A stretch of DNA of 64,000 bases. Source: Bacillota bacterium (lineage in GTDB: Bacteria; Bacillota; SHA-98; UBA4971). The stretch is taken from positions 44,854 to 108,853 of the forward strand of contig JASEJE010000008.1 in the NCBI GenBank assembly GCA_030024085.1, written 5' to 3'. The position numbers and the translations under genes are program-made. Below the pieces are notes generated by a model. The model was not told where the DNA came from. It saw only the letters and a list, made by a program, of their open reading frames with translations, and did not search any database. Of the stretch, positions 1 to 7,754 are shown one piece after another; positions within the stretch are counted from its first letter, which is position 1, and the number at the start of each line of letters is the position of its first letter.

Positions 1-728
1 AGTTCGAGCTTGCCTCGGGCGGCACGCTCCTCCTGGACGAGATAGGGGAGATGTCCCTCGACGTGCAGGCCAAGCTCCTGCGCGTGCTTCAGGAGCGGCG
101 CATCACCCGGGTTGGCGGAGATGTCGTCCTGCCGGTTGACGCCCGGGTGATGGCGGCGAGCAACAGAGACCTCGCCCGCGACGTCGCCGACCGCGATTTC
201 AGGCAGGATCTGTATTACCGTCTCAATGTGTTCACCATCACCATCCCTCCGCTCAGGGAGAGAAGGAGCGACATACCCGTCCTCGTCCGCCACTTCCTCA
301 AGAAGGTCGGGCAGAAACTGGGCAAGGAGAGCGTGAACGTGACCCCGCAGGTCATGGATGTGCTCATTGGGCACGATTGGCCGGGCAACGTACGCGAGCT
401 CGAGAACGTCGTGGAGAGGGCGCTTGCGCTCGTTCCCGGGGACACGGTGGAGATCGATCATCTGCCTGCTTACCTGAGACAGCCGCATGGCGCATGTCCG
501 GCGGCGCAGCCACATGCGGTCCCGAGTGCGGCCGAGGAGGTGCGCTCACTGGCTGAGGCCGAGCGAAGCGCCATCGCGGCCGCCCTCCGGGCCAGCGACG
601 GGAACGTATCCCGCGCGGCGAAGTCCCTCGGCATCAGCAGGAACACCCTTTACTGCAAGATGAAGAGGTTCGGCATTGCGGGCGATCGGACTGGAGTGAA
701 CGGGTGCGAGAGGATGGTAGTGTCCTGA
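1..728 (+). CDS. Sigma-54-dependent activator, 5'-truncated by window edge (AcoR-like)
   Basis: This is the C-terminal part (about 241 residues, frame entering at base 3) of an enhancer-binding protein that drives sigma-54 RNA polymerase by ATP hydrolysis. Visible are the Walker B stretch GGTLLLDEIGEM, sensor I around ASNRD, the arginine-rich PPLRERRSDIP segment, and WPGNVRELENVVERAL near sensor II. A Fis-type helix-turn-helix follows at the end (GNVSRAAKSLGISRNTLY). The sensory N-terminus and the GAFTGA loop lie outside the window. A sigma-54 promoter and inverted TGTCC/GGACA sites follow directly, so it probably activates the downstream dehydrogenase operon. The AcoR comparison rests on context, not on a recognised sensor domain. 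Confidence 0.93.
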   Translation, partial: FELASGGTLLLDEIGEMSLDVQAKLLRVLQERRITRVGGDVVLPVDARVMAASNRDLARDVADRDFRQDLYYRLNVFTITIPPLRERRSDIPVLVRHFLKKVGQKLGKESVNVTPQVMDVLIGHDWPGNVRELENVVERALALVPGDTVEIDHLPAYLRQPHGACPAAQPHAVPSAAEEVRSLAEAERSAIAAALRASDGNVSRAAKSLGISRNTLYCKMKRFGIAGDRTGVNGCERMVVS

Positions 729-737
729 TTGCGGACA
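721..737. promoter_or_regulatory. Candidate activator binding site (TGTCC-N7-GGACA)
   Basis: The palindrome TGTCC, seven bases, GGACA overlaps the stop codon of the activator gene. Related half-sites recur at about 750-756 (AGGACAG) and 795-801 (CTGTCCT). They lie about 120-200 bp upstream of the -24/-12 promoter, the usual distance for upstream activating sites of sigma-54 activators. The activator identity is inferred. Confidence 0.5.
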
Positions 738-820
738 GTGCGCAAGAACAGGACAGGCGAGAACCGGGCGATCACGCATGGGGGACGGCTTGCACTGTCC
801 TGAATATGAACATACCATTG

Positions 821-851
821 AGGAGCGAGGGACTGCCTCGCTCCTTCTGTT
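821..851 (+). terminator. Intrinsic terminator after the activator gene
   Basis: A perfect 10-bp stem (AGGAGCGAGG at 821-830 with CCTCGCTCCT at 836-845) has a 5-nt loop and is followed by the T-rich TCTGTT. A second stem-loop (AACGC...GCGTT, 871-890) is followed by TTTCTG. Both lie between the activator sites and the sigma-54 promoter and should insulate the operon from read-through. Confidence 0.75.
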
Positions 852-923
852 ATGCGACTGGTGAAAGCGTAACGCGGCCTTTCGGGCGTTTTCTGCCTGG
901 GAGGGGCCGGCCCCGAGAGGGGC

Positions 924-939
924 TGGCAAAGATCTTGCT
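924..939 (+). promoter_or_regulatory. Sigma-54 (-24/-12) promoter of the dehydrogenase operon
   Basis: TGGCAAA-GATC-TTGCT matches the sigma-54 consensus TGGCACG-N4-TTGCW, with GG at 925-926 and GC at 937-938 in correct spacing. Transcription would start near 950. It overlaps a GC-rich hairpin (906-914 with 919-927). It is the only convincing -24/-12 promoter seen in the window and lies next to a sigma-54 activator gene. Confidence 0.85.
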
Positions 940-1017
940 TTCCCTTCTGCGTGAGGCGGCATGGCTCCGCGAGTCCGGCCGGAGGGCAGCGGAAAAGACA
1001 CGACAGGGGGGAGCGAG

Positions 1018-2004
1018 TTGCCAGACCGCGACACACTCATCCATATCTACACCACGATGGTCAGAATCAGAGCGTTCGAGGAAAAGGTGGAGGAACTCTT
1101 CCTCGCCGGGAAGATCCCCGGTTTCGTCCATCTGTACATCGGCGAAGAGGGTGTTGCCTCGGGCGTATGCGCGTCGCTCGACAGATCCGACTACATCGTG
1201 AGCACCCACAGGGGTCACGGGCACTGCATTGCAAAGGGGGCGAGCCCGCGCCGCATGATGGCGGAGATCCTCGGAAAAAGCACCGGGTACTGCAAGGGCA
1301 AAGGCGGGAGCATGCACATCGCCGATTTCTCCGTGGGCATGCTGGGTGCAAACGGGGTGGTGGGGGGAGGATTCAACATCGCTGTCGGCGCGGCGCTTTC
1401 CGCGAAGATGAGACGCTCTGGCCAGGTGGCCGTGTGCTTCTTCGGCGACGGGGCCTCGAACCGCGGCACTTTCCACGAGGCCATGAACATGGCCAGCGTG
1501 TTCGATCTCCCGTGCGTGTTCGTCTGCGAGCACAACCAGTACGCGTCCACGACTCCTTCGACTTACTCGGTGTCGGTGAAAGATGTCGCTGACCGCGCCG
1601 TGGGATACGGCATCCCCGGGGTGACCGTTGACGGAAACGACGTGCTTGCAGTGTACGAAGCAGCCCGCGAGGCGATAGCACGGGCGCGTCAGGGCGGCGG
1701 GCCGACTCTCCTTGAGGCGAAAACCTACCGCATCAAAGGCCACTTCGTCGGCGACCCCGAGAGGTATCGTGATCGTTCCGAGGTCGAGCGATGGAGGGAG
1801 AAATGCCCGATCTTGCGCTTCGAGGACCGACTTCGCGCCGACGGAGTTCTGGGCGATGCCGAGATGGAGGGGATCAGGTCCGCGGCGCACCAGGAGATCC
1901 TCGAGGCGGTCAGCTTTGCAGAGGAAAGCGCTTACCCAGACCCCGATGATGCCTTCTCGGACCTGTACGCGTCATGTGCCCAGGGGGAGGGATGCGGGAT
2001 ATGA
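1018..2004 (+). CDS. acoA: Thiamine-PP-dependent 2-oxoacid/acetoin dehydrogenase E1, alpha subunit
   Basis: E1 alpha decarboxylates the 2-oxo acid (or cleaves acetoin) on thiamine pyrophosphate in the cytoplasmic dehydrogenase complex. The N-terminus carries the family segment TMVRIRAFEEKVEELF, and the TPP motif begins at GDGASNRG (residue about 143) and ends at EHNQYA. Length (328 aa) fits E1 alpha. I chose TTG 1018, which has a strong purine-rich ribosome site (AGGGGGGAG) and begins just before the conserved region. ATG 961 would leave almost no leader after the sigma-54 start near 950. The stop overlaps the next start (ATGA). Acetoin, pyruvate or branched-chain oxoacid cannot be told apart from sequence; sigma-54 control favours acetoin. 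Confidence 0.92.
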   Translation: MPDRDTLIHIYTTMVRIRAFEEKVEELFLAGKIPGFVHLYIGEEGVASGVCASLDRSDYIVSTHRGHGHCIAKGASPRRMMAEILGKSTGYCKGKGGSMHIADFSVGMLGANGVVGGGFNIAVGAALSAKMRRSGQVAVCFFGDGASNRGTFHEAMNMASVFDLPCVFVCEHNQYASTTPSTYSVSVKDVADRAVGYGIPGVTVDGNDVLAVYEAAREAIARARQGGGPTLLEAKTYRIKGHFVGDPERYRDRSEVERWREKCPILRFEDRLRADGVLGDAEMEGIRSAAHQEILEAVSFAEESAYPDPDDAFSDLYASCAQGEGCGI

Positions 2005-2972
2005 GAGAGATAACGTTCTCCCAGGCGACGCTCGAGGCCATGGCCGAGGAGATGAGGCGCGATTCGACCGTTTTCATCCTCGGCGAGGACATAGCCCGGC
2101 AGGGCGGCATATTCGGCCAGTTCAAAGGGCTTCCCCAGGAGTTCGGGTATGAGAGGGTGCTGGACACGCCCATATCCGAAACAGCGATAGTGGGGTCGGC
2201 TGTTGGGGCGGCGCTCACCGGCATGAGACCCGTCGCGGACATGCATTTTGCAGATTTTGTCACCTGTGCGATGGATGAGATCGCGAACCAGGCGGCGAAG
2301 ATCCGCTATATGTTCGGTGGACAGGCCCGACTGCCTCTCGTGGTGAGGGCGCCTGACGGCGTCATCAAGTCCGCCGCAGCACAGCATTCACAGAGCCTTG
2401 AGGCATGGTTCGTCCACGTCCCCGGCCTGAAGATCGTGATCCCGTCCACGCCGTACGATGCGAAGGGGCTTCTGAAGGCCGCCATCAGGGACGATGATCC
2501 GGTGCTTTACTTCGAGCACAAGGCCCTGTTCGCAATGAAAGGCCCCGTGCCGGAGGAGGAGTACATCGTTCCCATAGGCAAAGCCGATGTCAAGAGGCCC
2601 GGCAGGGACGTGACATGCGTCACATACTCGGTCATGGTCCACAGGGCGCTGGAGGCCGCGGAGGATCTCGCCAGGGACGGGATCGAGGTCGAGGTGGTCG
2701 ACCTGCGTACGCTCGTTCCGATGGACATCGATACGGTCCTTCAGTCGGTGAGGAAAACGAAGAAGGTGGTGGTGGCCCACGAGGCCTGCCGTCGCGGCGG
2801 GGCCGGAGCGGAGATCGCTGCAACGATCGCAGAAGAAGCGTTCGACTACCTTGATGCACCGGTTGTCCGAGTCGGGACCATGGACGTTCCGGTCCCGTTC
2901 AGCCCGCCCCTGGAGGCGCGCGTCGTGCCTCGGAAGAAGGAGATAGTGGAAGCGGTGCGGAGGATCGTCTAG
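2001..2972 (+). CDS. acoB: 2-oxoacid/acetoin dehydrogenase E1, beta subunit
   Basis: This is the beta half of the TPP-dependent E1 heterotetramer. Features typical of the family include the N-terminus MREITFSQATLEAMAEEM, the GEDIARQGGIFGQFKG segment, DTPISETAIVG and, in the C-terminal transketolase domain, EVVDLRTLVPMDIDTV. ATG 2001 overlaps the acoA stop (ATGA) and has GGGGGAGG ten bases upstream; the in-frame ATG 1992 is too close to that site. The 323-aa length is normal. Translational coupling to acoA suits a 1:1 subunit ratio. Confidence 0.94.
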   Translation: MREITFSQATLEAMAEEMRRDSTVFILGEDIARQGGIFGQFKGLPQEFGYERVLDTPISETAIVGSAVGAALTGMRPVADMHFADFVTCAMDEIANQAAKIRYMFGGQARLPLVVRAPDGVIKSAAAQHSQSLEAWFVHVPGLKIVIPSTPYDAKGLLKAAIRDDDPVLYFEHKALFAMKGPVPEEEYIVPIGKADVKRPGRDVTCVTYSVMVHRALEAAEDLARDGIEVEVVDLRTLVPMDIDTVLQSVRKTKKVVVAHEACRRGGAGAEIAATIAEEAFDYLDAPVVRVGTMDVPVPFSPPLEARVVPRKKEIVEAVRRIV

Positions 2973-3054
2973 CGCCATCCAGCCACGAAGAGTCGTTTCG
3001 AAAACCACCGGGAAACGAGGAGGTGAAGCGCCCGGGCACACCGGGTGCGCATGA

Positions 3055-4068
3055 ATGAGAAGATCTCTGGTTCTTGCAGCGGTGATGCTGACCCTGTTTG
3101 CGCTCATCACGTCAGGGGCAAGCGGTGCGGCGAAGTTGAAGGCTGAGTACAAGCTTACGACCAACGTGCAAAGTGAGACGGCGTGGGGCAGGGGAGCGGT
3201 CAAGTTTGCGGAGCTTGCAAAGGAGTATACCGGCGGACGAGTCAACGTCAAGGTATACCCCAACGCGGTCCTGGTGGGCGGGGATCAGATGAGGCAGGGA
3301 GAGATGGTGCAAAGTGGGGCCATCGACTTCATGCTCAACTCGACCATCAACATATCGCCGATGATCGGCGAGTTCAACCTGTTCGCGCTTCCGTTCCTGT
3401 TCCCGACATACGAGGCGGTCGATGCGGCCGTAAACTCGCCCGCCGGTGAGAAGCTCTTCAAGGTCCTCGAGAAGTACAACATGGTGGGCCTGGGGTGGGG
3501 CGAGAACGGCTTCCGCGAGCTCACCAACAACGTTCGGCCCATCACCTCGCCGGATGACATGAAGGGCCTCAAGATCAGGGTGACGGTTCCCATATACGTC
3601 GACATCATGCGGGCGCTCGGCGCGAATCCCGTCGCCATGAACTGGGGCGAGGTCTTCACCTCGCTGCAGCAGCGGGTCATCGACGGCCAGGAGAACCCCG
3701 TGGTCGGGATCATTATCCCCACAAAGATCTATGAGGTACAGAAATACCTCACGAACTGGCACTACTCATATGATGCGCTCGTGCTCGCTGTGAACAAGGA
3801 TGTGTGGCAGAGCTTCCCTGCAGACATCCAGCAGCAGCTTCGGCGGGCGGCGGCCGACGCCATGAAATGGCAGGTCGGCATAAGCAGGCAGGGTCTCAAG
3901 GAAGGCAACGACTTCCTGAGGTCGAAGGGCATGGTCGTGACCGACCTCACCCCCGAGCAGCTTGCCGCCTTCCGCGAGAAGACGAAGCCCGTTTATGACA
4001 AGTGGGCCGAGAAGGTCGGCCTCGACATCGTGAAGGCGTTCGAGGAAGCGGTCGCGGGCGTGAAGTGA
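3055..4068 (+). CDS. dctP: TRAP transporter substrate-binding protein (DctP family)
   Basis: This secreted binding protein captures an organic acid for a TRAP transporter. A signal peptide (residues 1-25, ending near SGASG-AA) precedes a DctP fold with the family segments FAELAKEYTGGRVNVKVYP, LPFLFPTYEA and the region around GLKIRVTVPIY that holds the usual substrate-binding Arg. Length (337 aa) is standard. It lies 82 nt after acoB in the same orientation, followed by a strong hairpin and then the membrane subunits. The substrate is unknown; co-location with an oxoacid dehydrogenase suggests a 2-oxo or hydroxy acid, or a related C4 compound. The obvious purine-rich site (GAGGAGG near 3017) is distant from ATG 3055, so the start is less certain. 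Confidence 0.93.
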   Translation: MRRSLVLAAVMLTLFALITSGASGAAKLKAEYKLTTNVQSETAWGRGAVKFAELAKEYTGGRVNVKVYPNAVLVGGDQMRQGEMVQSGAIDFMLNSTINISPMIGEFNLFALPFLFPTYEAVDAAVNSPAGEKLFKVLEKYNMVGLGWGENGFRELTNNVRPITSPDDMKGLKIRVTVPIYVDIMRALGANPVAMNWGEVFTSLQQRVIDGQENPVVGIIIPTKIYEVQKYLTNWHYSYDALVLAVNKDVWQSFPADIQQQLRRAAADAMKWQVGISRQGLKEGNDFLRSKGMVVTDLTPEQLAAFREKTKPVYDKWAEKVGLDIVKAFEEAVAGVK

Positions 4069-4088
4069 TGAGCACCCCATGCGCCGTG

Positions 4089-4117
4089 CGCGGGCGCCCG
4101 GACGAAGGGCGCCCGCG
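4089..4117 (+). promoter_or_regulatory. Strong intercistronic hairpin between dctP and dctQ
   Basis: A perfect 11-bp stem (CGCGGGCGCCC with GGGCGCCCGCG) has a 7-nt loop and no T-tract. It stands just after the binding-protein gene. Such hairpins commonly protect the upstream mRNA or reduce read-through, so that binding protein outnumbers the membrane subunits. That role is inference. Confidence 0.6.
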
Positions 4118-4142
4118 CGACATGGAGAGGGGAGGTAGGACG

Positions 4143-4649
4143 TTGCTCAAGTTTCTTGACAGGTTCGAGGAGTACACGTGCGCAGCTATGCTCCTTTTCA
4201 TGGCGCTCCTTGCCTTTGCAAACGTCATCGTGAGATACCTCACGACGATGTCGTTCGCGTTCTCCGAGGAGCTATTGGTCAACCTCTTCGTGTGGATTAC
4301 CATGCTTGGCGCGGCCATAGGCATGCGCAAGGGCGTGCACCTCAGCATGACGATGGTTGCAAACGCCCTGCCGAGGAGATACCAGAAAGTCATCGCCGTC
4401 ATCTCCATGGTATGTGGCGGCGGGCTTTTCGCGCTGCTCTTCGCGCACGGGGTGAACCTCGTGGTTTCGGAGTACCGATCCCAGATGACGACCTACTCGA
4501 TGGGCCTTCCCATGTGGTGGTTCGGGCTCGCGGTGCCGGTCGGCAGTACCCTGCTGATCATCAGGGTGGTCCAGGCCGGCCTCAGCGAGATACGAGAACT
4601 CGGCCGCAAGGGAGGCGACGGGCGGGGGAAGGCCGCCGGGAAAGCGTGA
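4143..4649 (+). CDS. dctQ: TRAP transporter small permease (DctQ family)
   Basis: This is the four-helix small membrane subunit of the TRAP transporter. Hydrophobic segments run at about residues 12-31 (AAMLLFMALLAFANVIVRYL), 46-60, 82-105 and 120-145. The motif around SFAFSEELLVNLFVWITMLG is typical of DctQ. I chose TTG 4143, which has GGGGAGGTAGG directly upstream; ATG 4122 is an alternative that adds seven residues. It lies between dctP and dctM in normal TRAP gene order. Confidence 0.9.
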   Translation: MLKFLDRFEEYTCAAMLLFMALLAFANVIVRYLTTMSFAFSEELLVNLFVWITMLGAAIGMRKGVHLSMTMVANALPRRYQKVIAVISMVCGGGLFALLFAHGVNLVVSEYRSQMTTYSMGLPMWWFGLAVPVGSTLLIIRVVQAGLSEIRELGRKGGDGRGKAAGKA

Positions 4650-4746
4650 GGGAGTTGTTCGCCCGGGGTGGGGCTGCGGCGCGCGGGGCGGCGGACGCGG
4701 TGTGCGGTTGCGCCGAACGAGTTGGAGGAATAGCGGGGGTGGTGTA

Positions 4747-6036
4747 GTGTCAGCGATAGATCCAGGAATCGTCCTTCTGGGCCTCTTTCTCATCCTTCTG
4801 GTGGCCAGGGTGCCCATAGCGGTGGCACTCGGGATCGCGGGCATGGCCGTGGTCTACTTCAGTGGGCTCGGCTCCGCAATGTTCGCGCCCGTGTTCTTCG
4901 CGAACATCTCGAAGTTCTCTCTCCTCGCTATCCCGTTCTTCATTCTGGCCGGGGTGATAATGGGAAGAGCGAAGATATCCGACAAGATAATCCGCCTCAT
5001 CTCGCTGCTCGTAGGCCCCATCAGGGGCGGGCTCGCCGTGGTCACGGTCATGACTGCGCTGTTCTGGGGTGCGGTGTCCGGGTCCGGCCCAGCGACTGTT
5101 GCGGCCCTCGGGACGATCCTCATCCCCGGGATGGTGAAGGAGGGCTACGATAAGGGCTTCGCTGCGGCACTCATGTCGGCTTCGGCGGGGCTTGCGATAA
5201 TCATCCCTCCGAGCATCGCCTTCATCGTGTACGGTGTCATCACGGGGGCGTCCATAGGCAAGCTCTTCATAGCAGGTATAGTGCCGGGGGTCGTGGTGGG
5301 CGTGTTCCTGATAATCGCGGCGTTTCTGATCTCGATCGCGCGTGACTACCGGGGCGGCGCCTTCGGCAAGCTCGCCGAGGTGTGGCGAGCTTTCAAGGAC
5401 GCGTTCTGGGGGCTCATCGCGCCGCTCATAATCCTTGGCGGGATATACGGCGGCATCTTCACGCCGACGGAGGCCGCGGCCGTTGCAGTGGTGTATGGGC
5501 TCTTCGTGGGGTTCGTCATATACCGCACGCTCGCCCTGAAGGACCTGTACGGGCTGCTCGTCGAGTCCTGCGTGTCGTCGGCCGTGGTCATGCTCGTCGT
5601 ATCGCTCGCCGGAATCTTCGGGTGGGCCATGACGACCCTCGGCGTGGTGGAGAGGGTGTCGCAGGCGGCCATTGCTGCGAGTTCCAGTCCGTATCTTGTG
5701 CTTCTCATCATCAACGTGATTCTCCTCATCGCGGGGATGCTACTGGATGCTATATCCATCTACTACATACTCACGCCGCTCCTCATGCCCATCATGGCTC
5801 ATTTCGGGTGGGACCCGGTGTGGTTCGGCGTGGTCATGTGCGTAAACCTCGCGGTCGGACAGATCACGCCGCCGGTCGCCGTGAATCTATACGTAGGCGC
5901 CAACATCGCAGGGATTTCGATGGACGAGATATCGAGAGCCGTGGTGCCGTTCGTCATCGCCGCGGTGGGCGCGCTTCTCATCATCACGTATGTTCCGGTG
6001 CTCTCGACGTGGCTTCCGGACCTTCTCATGCGGTAG
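4747..6036 (+). CDS. dctM: TRAP transporter large permease (DctM family)
   Basis: This large subunit (429 aa, about 12 hydrophobic helices) carries out sodium- or proton-coupled import with DctP and DctQ. Conserved DctM segments are visible: ALGIAGMAVVYF, ISKFSLLAIPFFILAGVIMG, SGSGPATVAALGTILIPGM, IIPPSIAFIVYG and AVGQITPPVAVNLYVGA. GTG 4747 follows the purine-rich GGGGGTGG; GTG 4702 would add 15 poorly conserved residues. The gap of about 100 nt after dctQ holds no gene. Confidence 0.93.
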   Translation: MSAIDPGIVLLGLFLILLVARVPIAVALGIAGMAVVYFSGLGSAMFAPVFFANISKFSLLAIPFFILAGVIMGRAKISDKIIRLISLLVGPIRGGLAVVTVMTALFWGAVSGSGPATVAALGTILIPGMVKEGYDKGFAAALMSASAGLAIIIPPSIAFIVYGVITGASIGKLFIAGIVPGVVVGVFLIIAAFLISIARDYRGGAFGKLAEVWRAFKDAFWGLIAPLIILGGIYGGIFTPTEAAAVAVVYGLFVGFVIYRTLALKDLYGLLVESCVSSAVVMLVVSLAGIFGWAMTTLGVVERVSQAAIAASSSPYLVLLIINVILLIAGMLLDAISIYYILTPLLMPIMAHFGWDPVWFGVVMCVNLAVGQITPPVAVNLYVGANIAGISMDEISRAVVPFVIAAVGALLIITYVPVLSTWLPDLLMR

Positions 6037-6055
6037 GTGCAGGAGGGTGTGGTTC

Positions 6056-7423
6056 ATGCTGCAGGATATCGTCATGCCCAAGCTAGGCCTCACGATGAGC
6101 GAGGGGACTGTCGCGAGGTGGATCGTGTCGAAGGGTGAGCCATACAGGAAAGGAGATCCGCTTTTCGAGGCCGTAACGGACAAGATCACCTTCACTGTTG
6201 AGGCCCAGGGCGATGGGAAGATCGTCGAGGTAGCGGTGAGCGAGGGGGAGACCGTCCCGGTAGGGACGGTGGTGGCCCGTGCCGAGGTGGGGGGCGAAGC
6301 GACCGCATCGGAGCAGGCAGGTGGCGCTGACGGTCCCGGAGGAGAGTATGAACGGCAGCGGGCGCAGGGTCATGAGGCGCAGGACCAGCAGGCGCAGGCG
6401 CGGGGAACCGCGAAGCTTCACGGTGCGTCGGCAAGCCCAGGCGCCGGGAGCGAGGGAGCGGCACCGTCTGGTTCGCGACTGGAGGCGCCGGAGTCAGCAG
6501 GTGAGGTTGTGCGCGCTTCGCCTGCAGCGAAGCGGCTTGCCCGGGAGCACAACGTGGATCTCGCGAAAGTGCCGGGGACGGGTCCCGGCGGGCGCGTGGT
6601 CGAAGGAGACGTGCGTGCCTTCCTCGATGCGATGCTCGGGGCGGCGGCGGATATCATAGCGAGGGCCACAGGAGAGCGTGGCGTGGCAGAGCCGCTTGCC
6701 AGGCCCCTGGGGACCGCTCCTTCGGGGACGAGCGTGCCATATACGGCTATCGGAAGGACGTCTGCCGAGAGGACCACCCTGAGCTTTCGGACGGCACCGC
6801 ACTTCTACATATCCATGGATGTGGACGCGGCGGCGCTCCTCGCTCTCAGGGAGAGGATCCTCGAGGACGCTTCCCGTGGCGAAACAGGTGAGACCGTCCG
6901 GCCCTCCATCAACGACATCCTCGTCAAGGTGGTGGCGAGGTCCCTCGCTGAGAATCGGTACGCCAACGCATCGGCGGCTGACGAAGGGGTTGTCGTCTAC
7001 CAGGAAATCAATATCGGCGTGGCTGTCGCGACAGAACAGGGCCTCGTGGTGCCCGTCGTCCATAACGCAGACAGGAAGACCCTTCTTGAGATTGCTCGGG
7101 AGACAAAGGAGCTTTCGGGCCGCGCCAGGGAGGGTCGCCTCGAGCCGGAGGATGTCGCGGGGGGTACCTTTACCATATCCAACCTGGGCATGTTCGGCGT
7201 GGACGAGCTATGCGCAATAATCAACCCGCCGCAGGCTGCGATCCTCGGGGTGGGCGCCGTCCGGGAGCGCCCTGTCGTGAAGGGAGGCGCCGTGGTGGCG
7301 GGCCTCGAGATGAGGCTGACCCTTTCCGCCGACCACCGTGTCCTGGATGGAGCGAGTGCCGCGCGATTCCTCGGACGAGTCAAGGAAATCGTGGAATCCC
7401 TTGATCCTGACGTCGGAGTCTAG
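6056..7423 (+). CDS. acoC: Dihydrolipoamide acyltransferase E2 component
   Basis: E2 is the core of the dehydrogenase complex and transfers the acyl group from lipoamide to CoA. Domains in order: an N-terminal lipoyl domain with the lipoylated Lys at about residue 43 (VTDKITF); a Gln/Ala/Gly-rich linker (about 80-160); a peripheral subunit-binding domain (SPAAKRLAREHNVDLAKVPG); and a C-terminal catalytic domain ending with SADHRVLDGASAA, which holds the His and Asp of the active site. ATG 6056 follows GGAGGG. The 455-aa length is typical. No E3 (dihydrolipoamide dehydrogenase) gene is next to it, so E3 must come from elsewhere. Confidence 0.94.
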   Translation: MLQDIVMPKLGLTMSEGTVARWIVSKGEPYRKGDPLFEAVTDKITFTVEAQGDGKIVEVAVSEGETVPVGTVVARAEVGGEATASEQAGGADGPGGEYERQRAQGHEAQDQQAQARGTAKLHGASASPGAGSEGAAPSGSRLEAPESAGEVVRASPAAKRLAREHNVDLAKVPGTGPGGRVVEGDVRAFLDAMLGAAADIIARATGERGVAEPLARPLGTAPSGTSVPYTAIGRTSAERTTLSFRTAPHFYISMDVDAAALLALRERILEDASRGETGETVRPSINDILVKVVARSLAENRYANASAADEGVVVYQEINIGVAVATEQGLVVPVVHNADRKTLLEIARETKELSGRAREGRLEPEDVAGGTFTISNLGMFGVDELCAIINPPQAAILGVGAVRERPVVKGGAVVAGLEMRLTLSADHRVLDGASAARFLGRVKEIVESLDPDVGV

Positions 7424-7641
7424 AGGCAGGTTCAGGAGACGCTGTCTCTCGTTGGCAGGCCGCGAGCCCTTCGCCATACCGTTGTCGGCAACGCGGCTTC
7501 TTTGCGTGATTCGGCGGTATTGCTCAAAAGAAGAACCCCTGCGCCCCTGCTTGGGGAAGGCCTCACGCCCGGGCGCTTTCCCTCGTTGGAGTGTTGGAGC
7601 GGAGGCGGCGGAGGAGTGGGCGCAGGCGACCTTCCGGTGAG

Positions 7642-7672
7642 GCGGCCAGGAAAGCATCTGCGCCGCTTTTTT
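7642..7672 (+). terminator. Probable intrinsic terminator of the dehydrogenase operon
   Basis: A GCGGC/GCCGC stem with a loop of about 15 nt is followed by six T's (7667-7672). It lies in a 323-nt gap (7424-7746) that otherwise holds no recognisable gene. A small GAGAC/GTCTC hairpin occurs near 7428-7440. Confidence 0.5.
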
Positions 7673-7714
7673 GTGCGTCCGGTAGGAATATGTTGCCTGA
7701 TGTAGAATTACTAG

Positions 7715-7754
7715 ACCCGCAACTTTCGTAGCAGGGGGTTGGGGAGTTGCGGGT
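7715..7754 (+). promoter_or_regulatory. Start-codon hairpin upstream of the lipid kinase gene
   Basis: A perfect 10-bp inverted repeat (ACCCGCAACT at 7715-7724 with AGTTGCGGGT at 7745-7754) folds so that the TTG start (7747-7749) lies in the 3' arm and the ribosome site GGGGGTTGGGG lies in the loop. In mRNA this could limit initiation. The sequence pairing is certain; the regulatory effect is inference. Confidence 0.5.

Noticed and set aside
850..1890. 346-residue minus-strand frame and several overlapping plus-strand frames
   Set aside because: They are opposite or out of frame with acoA, whose TPP motifs are clear.
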